Source: JBCBTD01 sp039818825 (GTDB lineage: Bacteria; Pseudomonadota; Alphaproteobacteria; Geminicoccales; Geminicoccaceae). From it: a DNA stretch of 64,000 nucleotides. The notes under the pieces are model-generated. The model did no database searches. It worked only from the letters and a program-made list of their open reading frames with translations, and was not told the origin of the DNA. Where the stretch lies: the NCBI GenBank assembly GCA_039818825.1, contig JBCBTD010000004.1, positions 57,118 through 121,117 of the forward strand. Reading direction: 5' to 3'. Of this stretch, positions 1-8,066 are shown one piece after another (within the stretch, counting starts at the first letter, position 1; every line of letters begins with the position of its first letter). Made by a program: the position numbers and the translations under genes.

Positions 1-516
1 TTCGAGGATGTCTCCGGGGATTTCGCGGAAGTAGGTGTACAACATCCAGACGATGATCGGCAGGTTCATCAACATGAGCACGACGACCAGTGCCGTGCGC
101 GTGTCCAAGAGGCCGAGATCGCGAAAGATCAGGTAGATGGGGATGAGGGCGCCGACCGGCGGCAACATCTTGGTGCTGAGCATCCACATCAAGAGGCCGC
201 GTGTTCCCTTGCCGGGCGAGAATGCCATCGACCACGCCGCGGGAATGGCAATGAGCAGGCCCAAGAAGGTCGAACCGAACGCGATGATCACCGAGTTCAT
301 CGCGTGGTGAAAGTAGTTCGATCGCTCTTGCACCTCGAAATAGTTCTCGAGCGTCCAATCGAAGAAAAAGAAGCTAGGCGGCAGCGCAATCGCCTCGCCT
401 TCGGTCTTGAAGCTAGTGAGGAACGTCCAGAGGATCGGAAAGAAGAGAAGGAGGGCAGCCGTCCAGCCGGCAGCGGTGAACAGCATCTTGCGACGGGGAG
501 AGAGCGCGCGAGCCAT
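1..516 (-). CDS. smoG: Polyol/sugar ABC transporter permease, MalG-type (partial, runs off left edge)
   Basis: Inner-membrane permease half of a carbohydrate ABC importer. The 172 visible codons begin MARALSPRRKMLFTAAGW at the ATG at 516, and the first membrane segment follows directly. The stretch STKMLPPVGALIPIYLIF resembles the MalG-side permease of sorbitol/mannitol (Smo/Mtl) systems. The window edge cuts the gene just as the cytoplasmic EAA loop that docks the ATPase is beginning (EIPGDILE). It starts 4 bp after the stop of the MalF-type permease, so the two are co-translated. The ATPase and any polyol dehydrogenase would lie beyond the left edge. Substrate assignment to polyols is by family resemblance only. 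Confidence 0.88.
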   Translation of the reverse strand, partial: MARALSPRRKMLFTAAGWTAALLLFFPILWTFLTSFKTEGEAIALPPSFFFFDWTLENYFEVQERSNYFHHAMNSVIIAFGSTFLGLLIAIPAAWSMAFSPGKGTRGLLMWMLSTKMLPPVGALIPIYLIFRDLGLLDTRTALVVVLMLMNLPIIVWMLYTYFREIPGDILE

Positions 517-520
517 GGCG

Positions 521-1393
521 TCAGGCGTCCAGGTTCTTGCCGATGAGGCGAAGCAGGAAGATCGCAACGATGTTGGCGAGCACGATGGCGACCACACCGC
601 CGGCGGATGCGCCACCGATGTCGAACTGCAGCAGTGCTTGGGCGTAGACCAGGAAGGTCAGGTTGGTCGTCGCCGTGCCCGGCCCGCCATTGGTGGTGAC
701 CAGGATCTCGGCGAAAATCGAGAGCAAGAAAATCGTCTCGATCAGGACGACCACGGTCAGCGCCCGCGCCAAATGCGGCAGCACGATGTAGCCGAAAATC
801 GACAGCGGCCCGGCGCCGTCCATTTCCGCCGCCTCGCGCTGTTCGCTGTCGAGCGACTGTAGCGCCGTGAGGATGATCAAGGTCGCGAAGGGGAGCCAGC
901 CCCACGAGACGATCATGATGATCGACATCATCGGGACGCTGGCGAACCAGTCGATCGGCTCCAACCCGAAGCCTCGCGCGATCCAGGCGAACAGGCCGTT
1001 CACCGGATTCATCAACATGTTCTTCCAGACCAGCGCCGACACCGTGGGCATCACGAAGAACGGCGAGATCACCAAGAGGCGAACGATGCCCCGCCCCCAG
1101 AACGGCTGGTCCAACAGCAACGCCAGCAGCGTGCCACCAACCACGGTGACGATCAGGATGCCGCCGACCAGCCGTAGCGTGTTCCAAAGCGCGTCGAAGA
1201 ACGCGGGGTCACTCAGGAAATAGCTGTAGTTCTCGAAGCCGACGAAGCTCTCCAAGCCCGGCATCAGCAGGTTGTAGCGCAGCAACGAAAAGTAGATCGT
1301 CATGCAGAGCGGGATGAGCATCCACGCAAGGAGCATGACGACCGCCGGCGTGAGCATCACTCGAGCCGCCGCGCGCGTGTCCACCGTTGCCAT
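521..1393 (-). CDS. smoF: Polyol/sugar ABC transporter permease, MalF-type
   Basis: Integral membrane permease of 290 aa with about six predicted helices. It pairs with the MalG-type permease to carry sugar or polyol across the inner membrane. The cytoplasmic EAA loop is clear at about residues 186-200 (EQREAAEMDGAGPLSIFGY), followed by the C-terminal stretch typical of the SmoF branch (ILVTTNGGPGTATTNLTFLV). The ATG at 1393 lies downstream of the binding-protein gene, with a strong stem-loop in the 69-bp gap. Length is normal for the family. Transport of a polyol such as mannitol or sorbitol is the best guess but is not proven by sequence. Confidence 0.92.
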   Translation of the reverse strand: MATVDTRAAARVMLTPAVVMLLAWMLIPLCMTIYFSLLRYNLLMPGLESFVGFENYSYFLSDPAFFDALWNTLRLVGGILIVTVVGGTLLALLLDQPFWGRGIVRLLVISPFFVMPTVSALVWKNMLMNPVNGLFAWIARGFGLEPIDWFASVPMMSIIMIVSWGWLPFATLIILTALQSLDSEQREAAEMDGAGPLSIFGYIVLPHLARALTVVVLIETIFLLSIFAEILVTTNGGPGTATTNLTFLVYAQALLQFDIGGASAGGVVAIVLANIVAIFLLRLIGKNLDA

Positions 1394-1418
1394 CTTGGCC
1401 CCCCTGCCGCTGCTTCGC

Positions 1419-1447
1419 GGGCCGCCTGCCGTCGATGCAGGCGGCCC
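1419..1447 (-). promoter_or_regulatory. Intercistronic stem-loop between binding protein and permease genes
   Basis: A perfect 11-bp inverted repeat (GGGCCGCCTGC / GCAGGCGGCCC) encloses a 7-nt loop in the gap between the binding-protein stop and the permease start. No T-run follows on the transcribed strand, so it is not a classic terminator. Such hairpins often protect the upstream binding-protein mRNA or attenuate read-through, giving binding protein in excess of permease. That role is inferred. Confidence 0.7.
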
Positions 1448-1462
1448 ACTAGCGGTCGTTGC

Positions 1463-2773
1463 TTACTTAAGGTAACCGCCACGGCGCATTTCGCGCTCGG
1501 CGAGTTGCTGTGCGGTCGCCAGGGCCTGGTCGACGGTCACAGTACCAGCAAGCGCCGCCGAGAACTGCTGACCGACGGCCGTCCCCAACCCCTGGAATTC
1601 GGGGATGGCGACGAACTGAACGCCGACATACGGGACGGGATCGACCGCCGGATCGTTCGGGTCCGCAGACATGATCGAGTCCAGCGTCATCTGCGCGAAC
1701 GGCGCCGCCTCGAGGTAGGCCGGGTTCTCGTAGAGCGAGGCGCGAGTGCCGGGCGGCACGTTGGCCCAGCCCTCGTTTTCGGCCACCAGTTCCAAGTAGT
1801 CCTTGCTGGTCGCCCAGGCGATGAAGTCCTTGGCGGCATCGACGTTTTGGCTGCCGGCGGGGATCGCCAGTGACCACGCCCAAAGCCAGTTGCCACGCTT
1901 GCCTAGTCCCGTGTCGGGGGCGAGCGCGAAGCCGACCTTGTCAGCGACCGTGCTTTCGGCGGGATTGGTGACGAAGCTGGCGGCAACCGTAGCGTCGATC
2001 CACATGCCACACTTGCCGGACTGGAACAGCGCGAGATTCTCGTTGAAGCCGTTGGACGACGCACCGGGCGGGCCGGCTTCGTTCATCAGGTCAACGTAGA
2101 ACTGCAGCGTGTTCTTCCAGGCTTCGCCGTCGAACTGCGGCTGCCAGTCCATGTCGAACCAGCGGGCGCCGAACGCGTTGCCGGTGGCGGTGAGAAACGC
2201 CGTGTTCTCGCCCCAACCGGCTTTGCCGCGAAGACAGATACCGTAGATCTCGTTGTCCTTGTCGGTCATCGCCCGTGCGGCCTCGGCAATGAAGTCCCAA
2301 GTCGGCGCGTCCGGCATTTCGAGACCGGCCGCTTCCATGAGGTCGGTGCGATACATGACCATCGAGCTCTCGCCGTAGAACGGCGCGGCATAGAGCGTGC
2401 CGTCGACCGACAGCCCGCCACGAATTGGCGGCAGCAGGTCCTCGACATCGTAGTCGTCACCGAGGCCGTCGAGCGCGACCAGCCACTCCTGGTTGGCCCA
2501 GATCGGTACCTCGTAGGTGCCGATCGTCATCACGTCGTACTGGCCGCCCTTGGTGGCGATGTCGGTCGTGACCCGCTGGCGGAGCACGTTCTCCTCCAAG
2601 GTCACCCATTCCAGCTCGATGCCCGGATGCTTGGCGGTGAAGTCATCCGTCAGCTTCTGCATCCGGATCATGTCGCCGTTGTTCACCGTGGCGATGGTCA
2701 GCGTCTCGGCGCTGACGAGCGAGGTGGAGGCGAGCAGCGCGCCGACGGCAGCACCCAAGCGGAGCGAGGCCAT
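1463..2773 (-). CDS. smoE: Polyol/sugar ABC transporter substrate-binding protein
   Basis: Periplasmic extracellular solute-binding protein (family 1) of 436 aa that captures sugar or polyol for the two permeases downstream. A Sec signal peptide (MASLRLGAAVGALLASTSLVSA) is followed by ETLTIATVNNGDMIRMQKL, a mature N-terminus closely resembling SmoE-type sorbitol/mannitol binders. The start ATG at 2773 has a good ribosome site (AGGGAGAA) upstream. It is the first gene of a minus-strand operon continuing into the two permeases. The upstream region carries direct and inverted repeats suggesting local transcriptional control. The polyol specificity is inferred from family resemblance. Confidence 0.92.
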   Translation of the reverse strand: MASLRLGAAVGALLASTSLVSAETLTIATVNNGDMIRMQKLTDDFTAKHPGIELEWVTLEENVLRQRVTTDIATKGGQYDVMTIGTYEVPIWANQEWLVALDGLGDDYDVEDLLPPIRGGLSVDGTLYAAPFYGESSMVMYRTDLMEAAGLEMPDAPTWDFIAEAARAMTDKDNEIYGICLRGKAGWGENTAFLTATGNAFGARWFDMDWQPQFDGEAWKNTLQFYVDLMNEAGPPGASSNGFNENLALFQSGKCGMWIDATVAASFVTNPAESTVADKVGFALAPDTGLGKRGNWLWAWSLAIPAGSQNVDAAKDFIAWATSKDYLELVAENEGWANVPPGTRASLYENPAYLEAAPFAQMTLDSIMSADPNDPAVDPVPYVGVQFVAIPEFQGLGTAVGQQFSAALAGTVTVDQALATAQQLAEREMRRGGYLK

Positions 2774-2796
2774 GTTTTTCTCCCTGATCGTTACTG

Positions 2797-2863
2797 ACTG
2801 GCCAGTGGTATGGTAGTCGTGCTTTTGCCAACGAGTCTATCACGAGTCTACGACGATTCGTCG
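2797..2863. promoter_or_regulatory. Repeat-rich control region upstream of the polyol transporter operon
   Basis: Three elements lie within 70 bp. There is a perfect 10-bp palindrome ACTGGCCAGT (2797-2806). ACGAGTCTA occurs twice as direct repeats at 2831-2839 and 2842-2850, a period of 11 bp. An inverted repeat CGACGA-T-TCGTCG sits at 2851-2863. Direct repeats one helical turn apart suit an AraC-type activator and the palindromes suit a LacI-type dimer. No regulator gene is visible here, so it may lie left of the window. Confidence 0.45.
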
Positions 2864-2909
2864 CTTTCAGCCTGCCGGCGCCGCAGCCGTCCGTGGAGGT
2901 GACCTCAGC

Positions 2910-3122
2910 TCAGCAGTTGTACGCGCCAGCCGCGCAACGCCGGACCGTACGACGGCCGACGCCGGCCACGCTCACCGGCGTCAGCGGCCGGCCGGCCCGG
3001 GCTTCAGCCTCGCGCACCCAGCCGAACGCGCCCGCAACGCCGAGCCCGGTGCCGATCTCGACAGCGCCGAAGCCGAGAGCTATCGCCAGGGCGACGATGC
3101 GGAATCTCTTGGTGATGCTCAT
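2910..3122 (-). CDS. Small secreted/membrane-anchored protein of unknown function (DUF2092 partner)
   Basis: A 70-aa protein whose first 25-30 residues form a hydrophobic signal or anchor (RIVALAIALGFGAVEIGTG). It ends in a basic stretch GVGRRTVRRCAAGAYNC with two cysteines. Its ATG overlaps the stop of the DUF2092 gene by 4 bp (ATGA), so the two are translationally coupled and probably function together at the cell envelope. I do not recognise a family with certainty. It could process to a very short mature peptide or stay anchored in the inner membrane. Confidence 0.7.
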   Translation of the reverse strand: MSITKRFRIVALAIALGFGAVEIGTGLGVAGAFGWVREAEARAGRPLTPVSVAGVGRRTVRRCAAGAYNC

Positions 3123-3916
3123 CGTCCGTCCGCCAACGAGAAGTGCGCCGGCAGCTCACTCACCTGCTCGGCAAATGCCGCTTCGTCGATGTCGGCCGCG
3201 CCCGTGTCGTTGGAGAACGCGAAATCAGTCGTGGCAACCGCGTCACCGGTCCGCCAGTCTCGAACCTGGATCGTGTACTGCGGCGCTTGATCGATCCGCT
3301 TCGAGGTGATGACGAAGCGACACGGGTACGGCTCGTCGCTTCGAGCGATCCAGATCTGCCAGTCGACGTCGTCGGTGCGGAAAGCGAGCCAATCGCACTC
3401 CCGCCCGCCGACGATACCGCTGCCCAGGTCCTTCACGTCCACGACTTCACTCATCAGTCCCTCGTAAGGATCCGACATGATGAGGTCCGCTGCCGGAAGC
3501 GGCCGCCCGTAGTTCTCTCGCAGTTCGTCGACCAAGTGGTCGATCGTGCCCGGCAGCTCGATTTGAGTGTAGACGTTGGCGTTCTTGCCGAAGAGCGTCA
3601 GCGTCTGGCCATCGAACGTCACCTGCAGGTCGACGAAGCCACCCGTGCGCGTGGCCAGGAGCCGGTCCGGCCGAGCGATCGTCACCGATCCCGAGTCGGC
3701 GAGGGCAAGCTTCTGATCGTCATCCGTCACCACCTCCAGGGTGGCATCGAAATCGAACGACAATCGATCCTGCTCCGCGAGGTAGTCCGACATCGCCTTC
3801 AACAGCGCTTTGGCGTCGGCCTCGTCGGCCCACGCTCCCGGCGGAGTCGTCGTCAGCCCGAGGAGTACCGCCGCCGCGAGCGCCCTTTGCCAAGCGCCAG
3901 CACGAGCATCGGTCAC
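3119..3916 (-). CDS. DUF2092 family predicted periplasmic protein
   Basis: A 265-aa exported protein with an N-terminal signal sequence ending near AWA (about residue 30). It resembles DUF2092 proteins, which have a LolA/LppX-like half-barrel fold. Visible family-type stretches include KAMSDYLAEQDRLSFDFD near the mature N-terminus, a central DLIMSDPYEGLMSEV and the C-terminal REC-DWLAFRTDDVDWQIWI region. Family function is not established; lipid or lipoprotein handling in the periplasm is inferred from the fold. It overlaps the 70-aa downstream gene by 4 bp, forming a two-gene operon between the polyol and TRAP transporters. Confidence 0.8.
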   Translation of the reverse strand: MTDARAGAWQRALAAAVLLGLTTTPPGAWADEADAKALLKAMSDYLAEQDRLSFDFDATLEVVTDDDQKLALADSGSVTIARPDRLLATRTGGFVDLQVTFDGQTLTLFGKNANVYTQIELPGTIDHLVDELRENYGRPLPAADLIMSDPYEGLMSEVVDVKDLGSGIVGGRECDWLAFRTDDVDWQIWIARSDEPYPCRFVITSKRIDQAPQYTIQVRDWRTGDAVATTDFAFSNDTGAADIDEAAFAEQVSELPAHFSLADGR

Positions 3917-3977
3917 GATCGTTCCTCCCCTGCGCGTCCGCCTCTGCGATTGCTTAACACGTCGTCACCATCCACCC

Positions 3978-5279
3978 CTAAACGAATCGCGGCATCAGCC
4001 AGCGGGGGATGGCGAGGATCAGGTCGGGGAAGAGGATGACGATCATCAGCACGCCGAGCATCGGCAGGAGGATGACGGCAACGTCGCGCAGGGTTTGCAC
4101 CAGCCTGACCTCGCCGATGGCCGACGCGATCAACAGGCAGAGCCCGTAGGGTGGCGTCACGAGCCCGAAGGCCAGCGAGATGACGCCGATGATGGCGAAG
4201 TGGATCGGGTGCATGCCGACGTTCTCGGCGACGGGGAAGAGCACGGTGCCGAGGATGATGATTGCCGGGATGGCATCGATGAACATGCCGATGATCAAGA
4301 ACGCGCAAGCGACCATGATGCCCGTGCCGACGACTCCGAAGCCCAGTTCGGCAACGACCTCGACCAATGCCGCGGGAATGCGGAAGTACGCGAGCACCCA
4401 GCCGAACGCCGAAGCGGTGCCGATGCAGAAGAGCGAGATCGCGGCGAAACGGCCGCTGTCGTAGAAGATCTTCGGAAGATCTTTGGGGGCGACGCTGCGG
4501 TAGACGAAGAGTCCCAAGCTCAGAGAGTAGAGCACGGCGATCACCGACGCTTCGGTCGGCGTGAACCAGCCGCCGACCACGCCGCCGACGATGATCAAAG
4601 GCGTCATCAGCGCGAGCGACGCGGAGGCCAAAGCGATCAGCAACGCCAGCGCGCTGGAGCGGGCGTAGACCGGATAGCCGCGGCGCTTGGCGTAGATGTA
4701 GACGATCAGCATCTGCGCGCCGGCGATGAGGACGCCCGGGATGATGCCGGCGAGGAACAACCCGCCGATGGAGACCGACATCAACCCGCCCCACACCACC
4801 ATGAGGATCGAGGGCGGGATGATGACGCCCATGACGCTGGAGCAGGCGGTGATGGCGACGGCGAAGCTGGCGTCGTAGCCCTGCTTCTTCATCTGCGGGA
4901 TGAGCAGGGAGCCGATGCCCGCGGCGTCCGCGGTCGACGAGCCGGAGATACCCGCGAACAGCATCGACACGACCACGTTGACGTGCCCGAGCCCGCCCGG
5001 CAGGTGGCCGACCATGGATCGTGCGAGGTTGATCAGCCGGTCGGTGATGCCTGCGGAGTTCATCAGATTGGCGGCCAAGAGGAAGAACGGCACCGCGAGC
5101 AGCACGAACGCGTTGTAGCTCTTGAACATCTCGCGGAGCAGCAGGATCGGGGTCAGCCGATCCTCGATCAGGAATACCGGCACGACCGCCAGTGCCAGGG
5201 CGAAGGCGACAGGCACGCGGAGGATCACCAGGGTGACGAAGCCGCCGAAGAGGATCAACGCGACTTCGCCCGGTCCCAT
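3978..5279 (-). CDS. dctM: TRAP transporter large permease subunit (DctM-type)
   Basis: A 433-aa, highly hydrophobic membrane protein forming the transport channel of a sodium-coupled TRAP importer. Family hallmarks are LVILRVPVAFALALA near the N-terminus, AGISGSSTADAAGIGSLLIP, and VIIPPSILMVVWGG. Helices cover nearly the whole length, as expected for a 12-13 segment DctM. Its ATG shares one base with the stop of the small permease gene, so the subunits are translated together. It is the last gene of the TRAP operon, which is divergent from the catabolic cluster starting at 7026. Confidence 0.95.
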   Translation of the reverse strand: MGPGEVALILFGGFVTLVILRVPVAFALALAVVPVFLIEDRLTPILLLREMFKSYNAFVLLAVPFFLLAANLMNSAGITDRLINLARSMVGHLPGGLGHVNVVVSMLFAGISGSSTADAAGIGSLLIPQMKKQGYDASFAVAITACSSVMGVIIPPSILMVVWGGLMSVSIGGLFLAGIIPGVLIAGAQMLIVYIYAKRRGYPVYARSSALALLIALASASLALMTPLIIVGGVVGGWFTPTEASVIAVLYSLSLGLFVYRSVAPKDLPKIFYDSGRFAAISLFCIGTASAFGWVLAYFRIPAALVEVVAELGFGVVGTGIMVACAFLIIGMFIDAIPAIIILGTVLFPVAENVGMHPIHFAIIGVISLAFGLVTPPYGLCLLIASAIGEVRLVQTLRDVAVILLPMLGVLMIVILFPDLILAIPRWLMPRFV

Positions 5280-5761
5280 CAGCTCCCGCCTTTACGAAAG
5301 AGCGCGAGATCGGTTTGCACGCGTTCGACGAGAAACAGTAGCCAGGTCAGCCCGGCCAACGGCCAGGCGATGTAGATCGTCAGCATCGGCAAGCTGGCGA
5401 TCTCCGAGGTCTGTCGTGCGCCGAGAACCGCGAAGTCGTAGCCGAACACGAGGAAAATGACGGCGACGGCGCCGACCGCGAAATGGACGAACAGCTTCGA
5501 GAGCGCTTCGAGCCGTGGCCGCTTGCTGTGCGGCAGCACGTCGACGTCGAAATGGGTGCCGTCGCGCACGGCGATCATCGCGCCGATCATGACGATCCAG
5601 ACGAAGCAGAAGCGCGCGATCTCCTCGGTCCAGATGTAGCGCGGCACCCAGCCGGTGTAACGCGACAGGATCTGCATCGTCACCGGCAGGACGAGCCCGA
5701 CCATCAACAAGGTCAAGAGGACCTGCAGTAGCCGGTAGTAGACATCGAGGAAGCGGCGCAT
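5279..5761 (-). CDS. dctQ: TRAP transporter small permease subunit (DctQ-type)
   Basis: A 160-aa membrane protein with four predicted helices. It partners the large DctM-type subunit in substrate import. Typical DctQ features are YIWTEEIARFCFVWIVMIGA in the middle and FDVDVLPHS after the second helix. I chose the ATG at 5761 (MRRFLDVYYR) because it gives normal family length; a longer in-frame extension runs back into the binding-protein gene. The stop overlaps the start of the large subunit by one base. Confidence 0.92.
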   Translation of the reverse strand: MRRFLDVYYRLLQVLLTLLMVGLVLPVTMQILSRYTGWVPRYIWTEEIARFCFVWIVMIGAMIAVRDGTHFDVDVLPHSKRPRLEALSKLFVHFAVGAVAVIFLVFGYDFAVLGARQTSEIASLPMLTIYIAWPLAGLTWLLFLVERVQTDLALFRKGGS

Positions 5762-5811
5762 CGACCGGCGGACACTGCGCGGGAGCGCGGCAGCGCCCCC
5801 ACTAGCGTCGC

Positions 5812-6786
5812 TCACTGGACGGCGTTGATCGCCTCGTAGACCTGGAGCGCGCCGAGTTCTTCGGCATAGGCACGCTTGACCGGCTCGGCCAACTCCAACA
5901 GCCGATCGCGGTCGGCGAAGACGTGGGTCGTCAGCACGCCTTGCGCTTCCATCGCCGCCAGCTTCTCGCTGTCCTGAGAGCTTTCGATCTCTCGGCCGTG
6001 GGCACCTGCCGCGGCCCCGGCCTCGTCGACACAAGCTTGGAGCTCGGCCGGCAGCCGCTCGTAGGTGGCGTTGGAGAACGCCAATGGCCGCACGGTGATC
6101 GCGTGCTGGGTCAACGCCACGTGCGGGCCGACTTCGTAGAACTTCATCTGCTCGATGCCGGCCGCCTCGTTCTCCGCGCCCTCGATGACCCCGGTTTGGA
6201 TGGCCGTATAGACCTCCGAGTAGGCGATCACCGTTGGCGCCGCCTGGATCGCCTCGAAGATCCGCGTCTGGATCGGCGCGCCCATCACCCGCATCGGCAA
6301 GTCGGTCAGCTCGTCGATGCTGGTGACCGGCTTGTTGGCGAAGACGTTGCGCGTGCCCCCCCCGGCATAGCCGACCAGGCGGACGTCTGCGGTCGCCAGC
6401 ACGTCATCGGCGACCGGTTGCAGCGCGCCCGTTTCCATCACCGCGTTCCAATGGTCGAGGTCGCGGAACAAGAACGGCATGTCCATCAACGGCGCCATCT
6501 TCGAGAACGTCGACATGTGCGACGGCGCCACCACGGCGAAGTCGACGGCGATCCCCTGGCTCATGTTCTCGAAGTAGTCCTTCTCCAGGCCAAGCTCGGA
6601 GTTCAGGTGCATCTGGAACTCGACGTCGCCGTCGTAGCAGGCCTGAACCAGCTCCTCGAACTTGCGCAAGGTCTTGGTGAAGGCGTGGTCCTCGTCGAAC
6701 TGGCTGGCGCCGACGAGCGTGACGGCCGTCGCCGGCGTCGCCAGGAGGCCGGCGGCGAACGCGCCGATGGCTAGAGTTCGGATCAT
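5812..6786 (-). CDS. dctP: TRAP transporter substrate-binding protein (DctP-type)
   Basis: A 324-aa periplasmic binding protein with signal peptide MIRTLAIGAFAAGLLATPATA. It delivers an organic acid to the TRAP permeases encoded downstream. The DctP family core is clear: ELGLEKDYFENMSQGIAVD, PLMDMPFLFRDLDHW, the arginine of LPMRVMGAP that usually salt-bridges the substrate carboxylate, and YTAIQTGVIEGAENE. The substrate is therefore probably a carboxylate. It is the first gene of the minus-strand TRAP operon and sits back to back with the plus-strand catabolic cluster, which probably degrades what it imports. Confidence 0.93.
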   Translation of the reverse strand: MIRTLAIGAFAAGLLATPATAVTLVGASQFDEDHAFTKTLRKFEELVQACYDGDVEFQMHLNSELGLEKDYFENMSQGIAVDFAVVAPSHMSTFSKMAPLMDMPFLFRDLDHWNAVMETGALQPVADDVLATADVRLVGYAGGGTRNVFANKPVTSIDELTDLPMRVMGAPIQTRIFEAIQAAPTVIAYSEVYTAIQTGVIEGAENEAAGIEQMKFYEVGPHVALTQHAITVRPLAFSNATYERLPAELQACVDEAGAAAGAHGREIESSQDSEKLAAMEAQGVLTTHVFADRDRLLELAEPVKRAYAEELGALQVYEAINAVQ

Positions 6787-7025
6787 GATAGGCGCTCCCT
6801 GAGCATCGCTTTTTCGTCACCAGGCCCGCTGGTGCTCGAGCGACCTTAGGCGCGCGGTCGGCATCGTCCAACCCCGTCATGTCGGTCAGATCTCTGCCGC
6901 CGACCGGTCGACGCGCGGCGGGCCAGCGCCTACGATCGCCGCCGACGTCGGTGCTGGGAGGCAAGATCGATGGCTGAACCGACAGCCAAGCGTGCGGCGC
7001 GTCGTGCCGCCTGCCGAGTGGGTGT
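6787..7025. promoter_or_regulatory. Divergent promoter region between TRAP operon and catabolic cluster
   Basis: A 239-bp gap separates the TRAP binding-protein start and the oxidoreductase start, so it must hold both promoters. A perfect 10-bp palindrome CGACCGGTCG lies at 6901-6910 near the middle and is a plausible operator for shared control. No regulator gene is adjacent. I see no convincing -35/-10 pair by eye. Confidence 0.4.
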
Positions 7026-8066
7026 GTGACTGTGGCGGTCCGCGGTTTGGCGGTAGTCGGCCTCGGCATGGCGTTGGCGCCCCATGCGCGGGCTTTGGCG
7101 GAACTGGCCGACCGCTACCGCGTGGTCGGCGCCTGGAGCCGGAGCGAGCCGCGACGTGCGGCCGCCGCTGCCGCCTACGATCTGCCGGTGACCGCAGATC
7201 TCGATGCGCTGGTGGCCGACCCGAACGTCGACGTCGGGCTCATCCTGACCCCGCCGGCGTCGCACTACGAGCTGGCCGAACGCTTCCTCGACGCCGGCAA
7301 ACACGTGATCGTCGAGAAGCCGCTGGACACCGAACTCGGGCGCGCCGAGCGGCTGGTGGCGTCCGCAGCCGCGAAGAACCGGTCGCTCGGAATCGTCCTG
7401 CAACATCGGTTCCGCAAAGCCGCCCGAGCTCTCGGCGCCTTGCTGCAAGATGGCGAGCTCGGGCCGATCGGCACGGCGACCTGCATCGTGCCCTGGTGGC
7501 GGGATCAAACCTACTACGACCAGCCGGGACGCGGCACGCGGGAGCGTGACGGCGGCGGCGTACTGATGACCCAGGCGATCCACACCATCGACCTGTTTCG
7601 GGCGCTCACGGGCGGCATCGGCCGGGTTGCAGCTGCCGCCCAGACGACACCACTGCACCGGATGGAATGCGAGGACGTGGTGGCCGCCGTCGTCGAGCTG
7701 AACGGCGGCGCGATCGGCAGCCTCTATGCGACCACGGCGGCGTTCCCGGGCCACCCGGAGGAAATCCGCCTGGTCTGTGCCAATGGCGTGGCGGCGCTGC
7801 TCGGCGACGCTCTGCGCGTCGACTGGCTGGACGGTCGGCACACCGCGGTCGGTGAGGCCGCCGCCATGGGCTCAGGCGCTGACCCGATGGCCTTCTCCCA
7901 CGACGCCCACAAGGCCCTGCTCGCCGATTATGCCGACGCGCTCGACCAAGGCCGGGCACCCGAGGCCGACGGTCGCGACGGTCTTGCCACCCAACGCCTG
8001 ATCGAGCGCCTTCTCGATGCCGCCGCGGCGGGATCATGGGTCATCGTCGAAACGGAATGGTCCTGA
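7026..8066 (+). CDS. Gfo/Idh/MocA family NAD(P)-dependent oxidoreductase
   Basis: A 346-aa cytoplasmic dehydrogenase starting at GTG 7026. The N-terminal Rossmann domain opens with LAVVGLGMALAPHARAL. The family signature VIVEKPLDTELGRAE holds the lysine near the nicotinamide at about residue 99. The C-terminal half is the alpha/beta substrate domain. Members oxidise sugar, inositol or related hydroxyl groups using NAD(P). It leads a seven-gene run in which nearly every junction overlaps, and its TGA shares a base with the next ATG. The exact substrate is unknown; the carboxylate imported by the divergent TRAP system is the obvious candidate. Confidence 0.9.
   Translation: MTVAVRGLAVVGLGMALAPHARALAELADRYRVVGAWSRSEPRRAAAAAAYDLPVTADLDALVADPNVDVGLILTPPASHYELAERFLDAGKHVIVEKPLDTELGRAERLVASAAAKNRSLGIVLQHRFRKAARALGALLQDGELGPIGTATCIVPWWRDQTYYDQPGRGTRERDGGGVLMTQAIHTIDLFRALTGGIGRVAAAAQTTPLHRMECEDVVAAVVELNGGAIGSLYATTAAFPGHPEEIRLVCANGVAALLGDALRVDWLDGRHTAVGEAAAMGSGADPMAFSHDAHKALLADYADALDQGRAPEADGRDGLATQRLIERLLDAAAAGSWVIVETEWS

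Noticed and set aside
3810..5375. 521-aa plus-strand open frame opposite the TRAP permease
   Set aside because: Antisense shadow of dctM/dctQ: extremely rich in Asp/His/Arg/Gln with no family motifs, typical of the complementary frame of a GC-rich membrane-protein gene.
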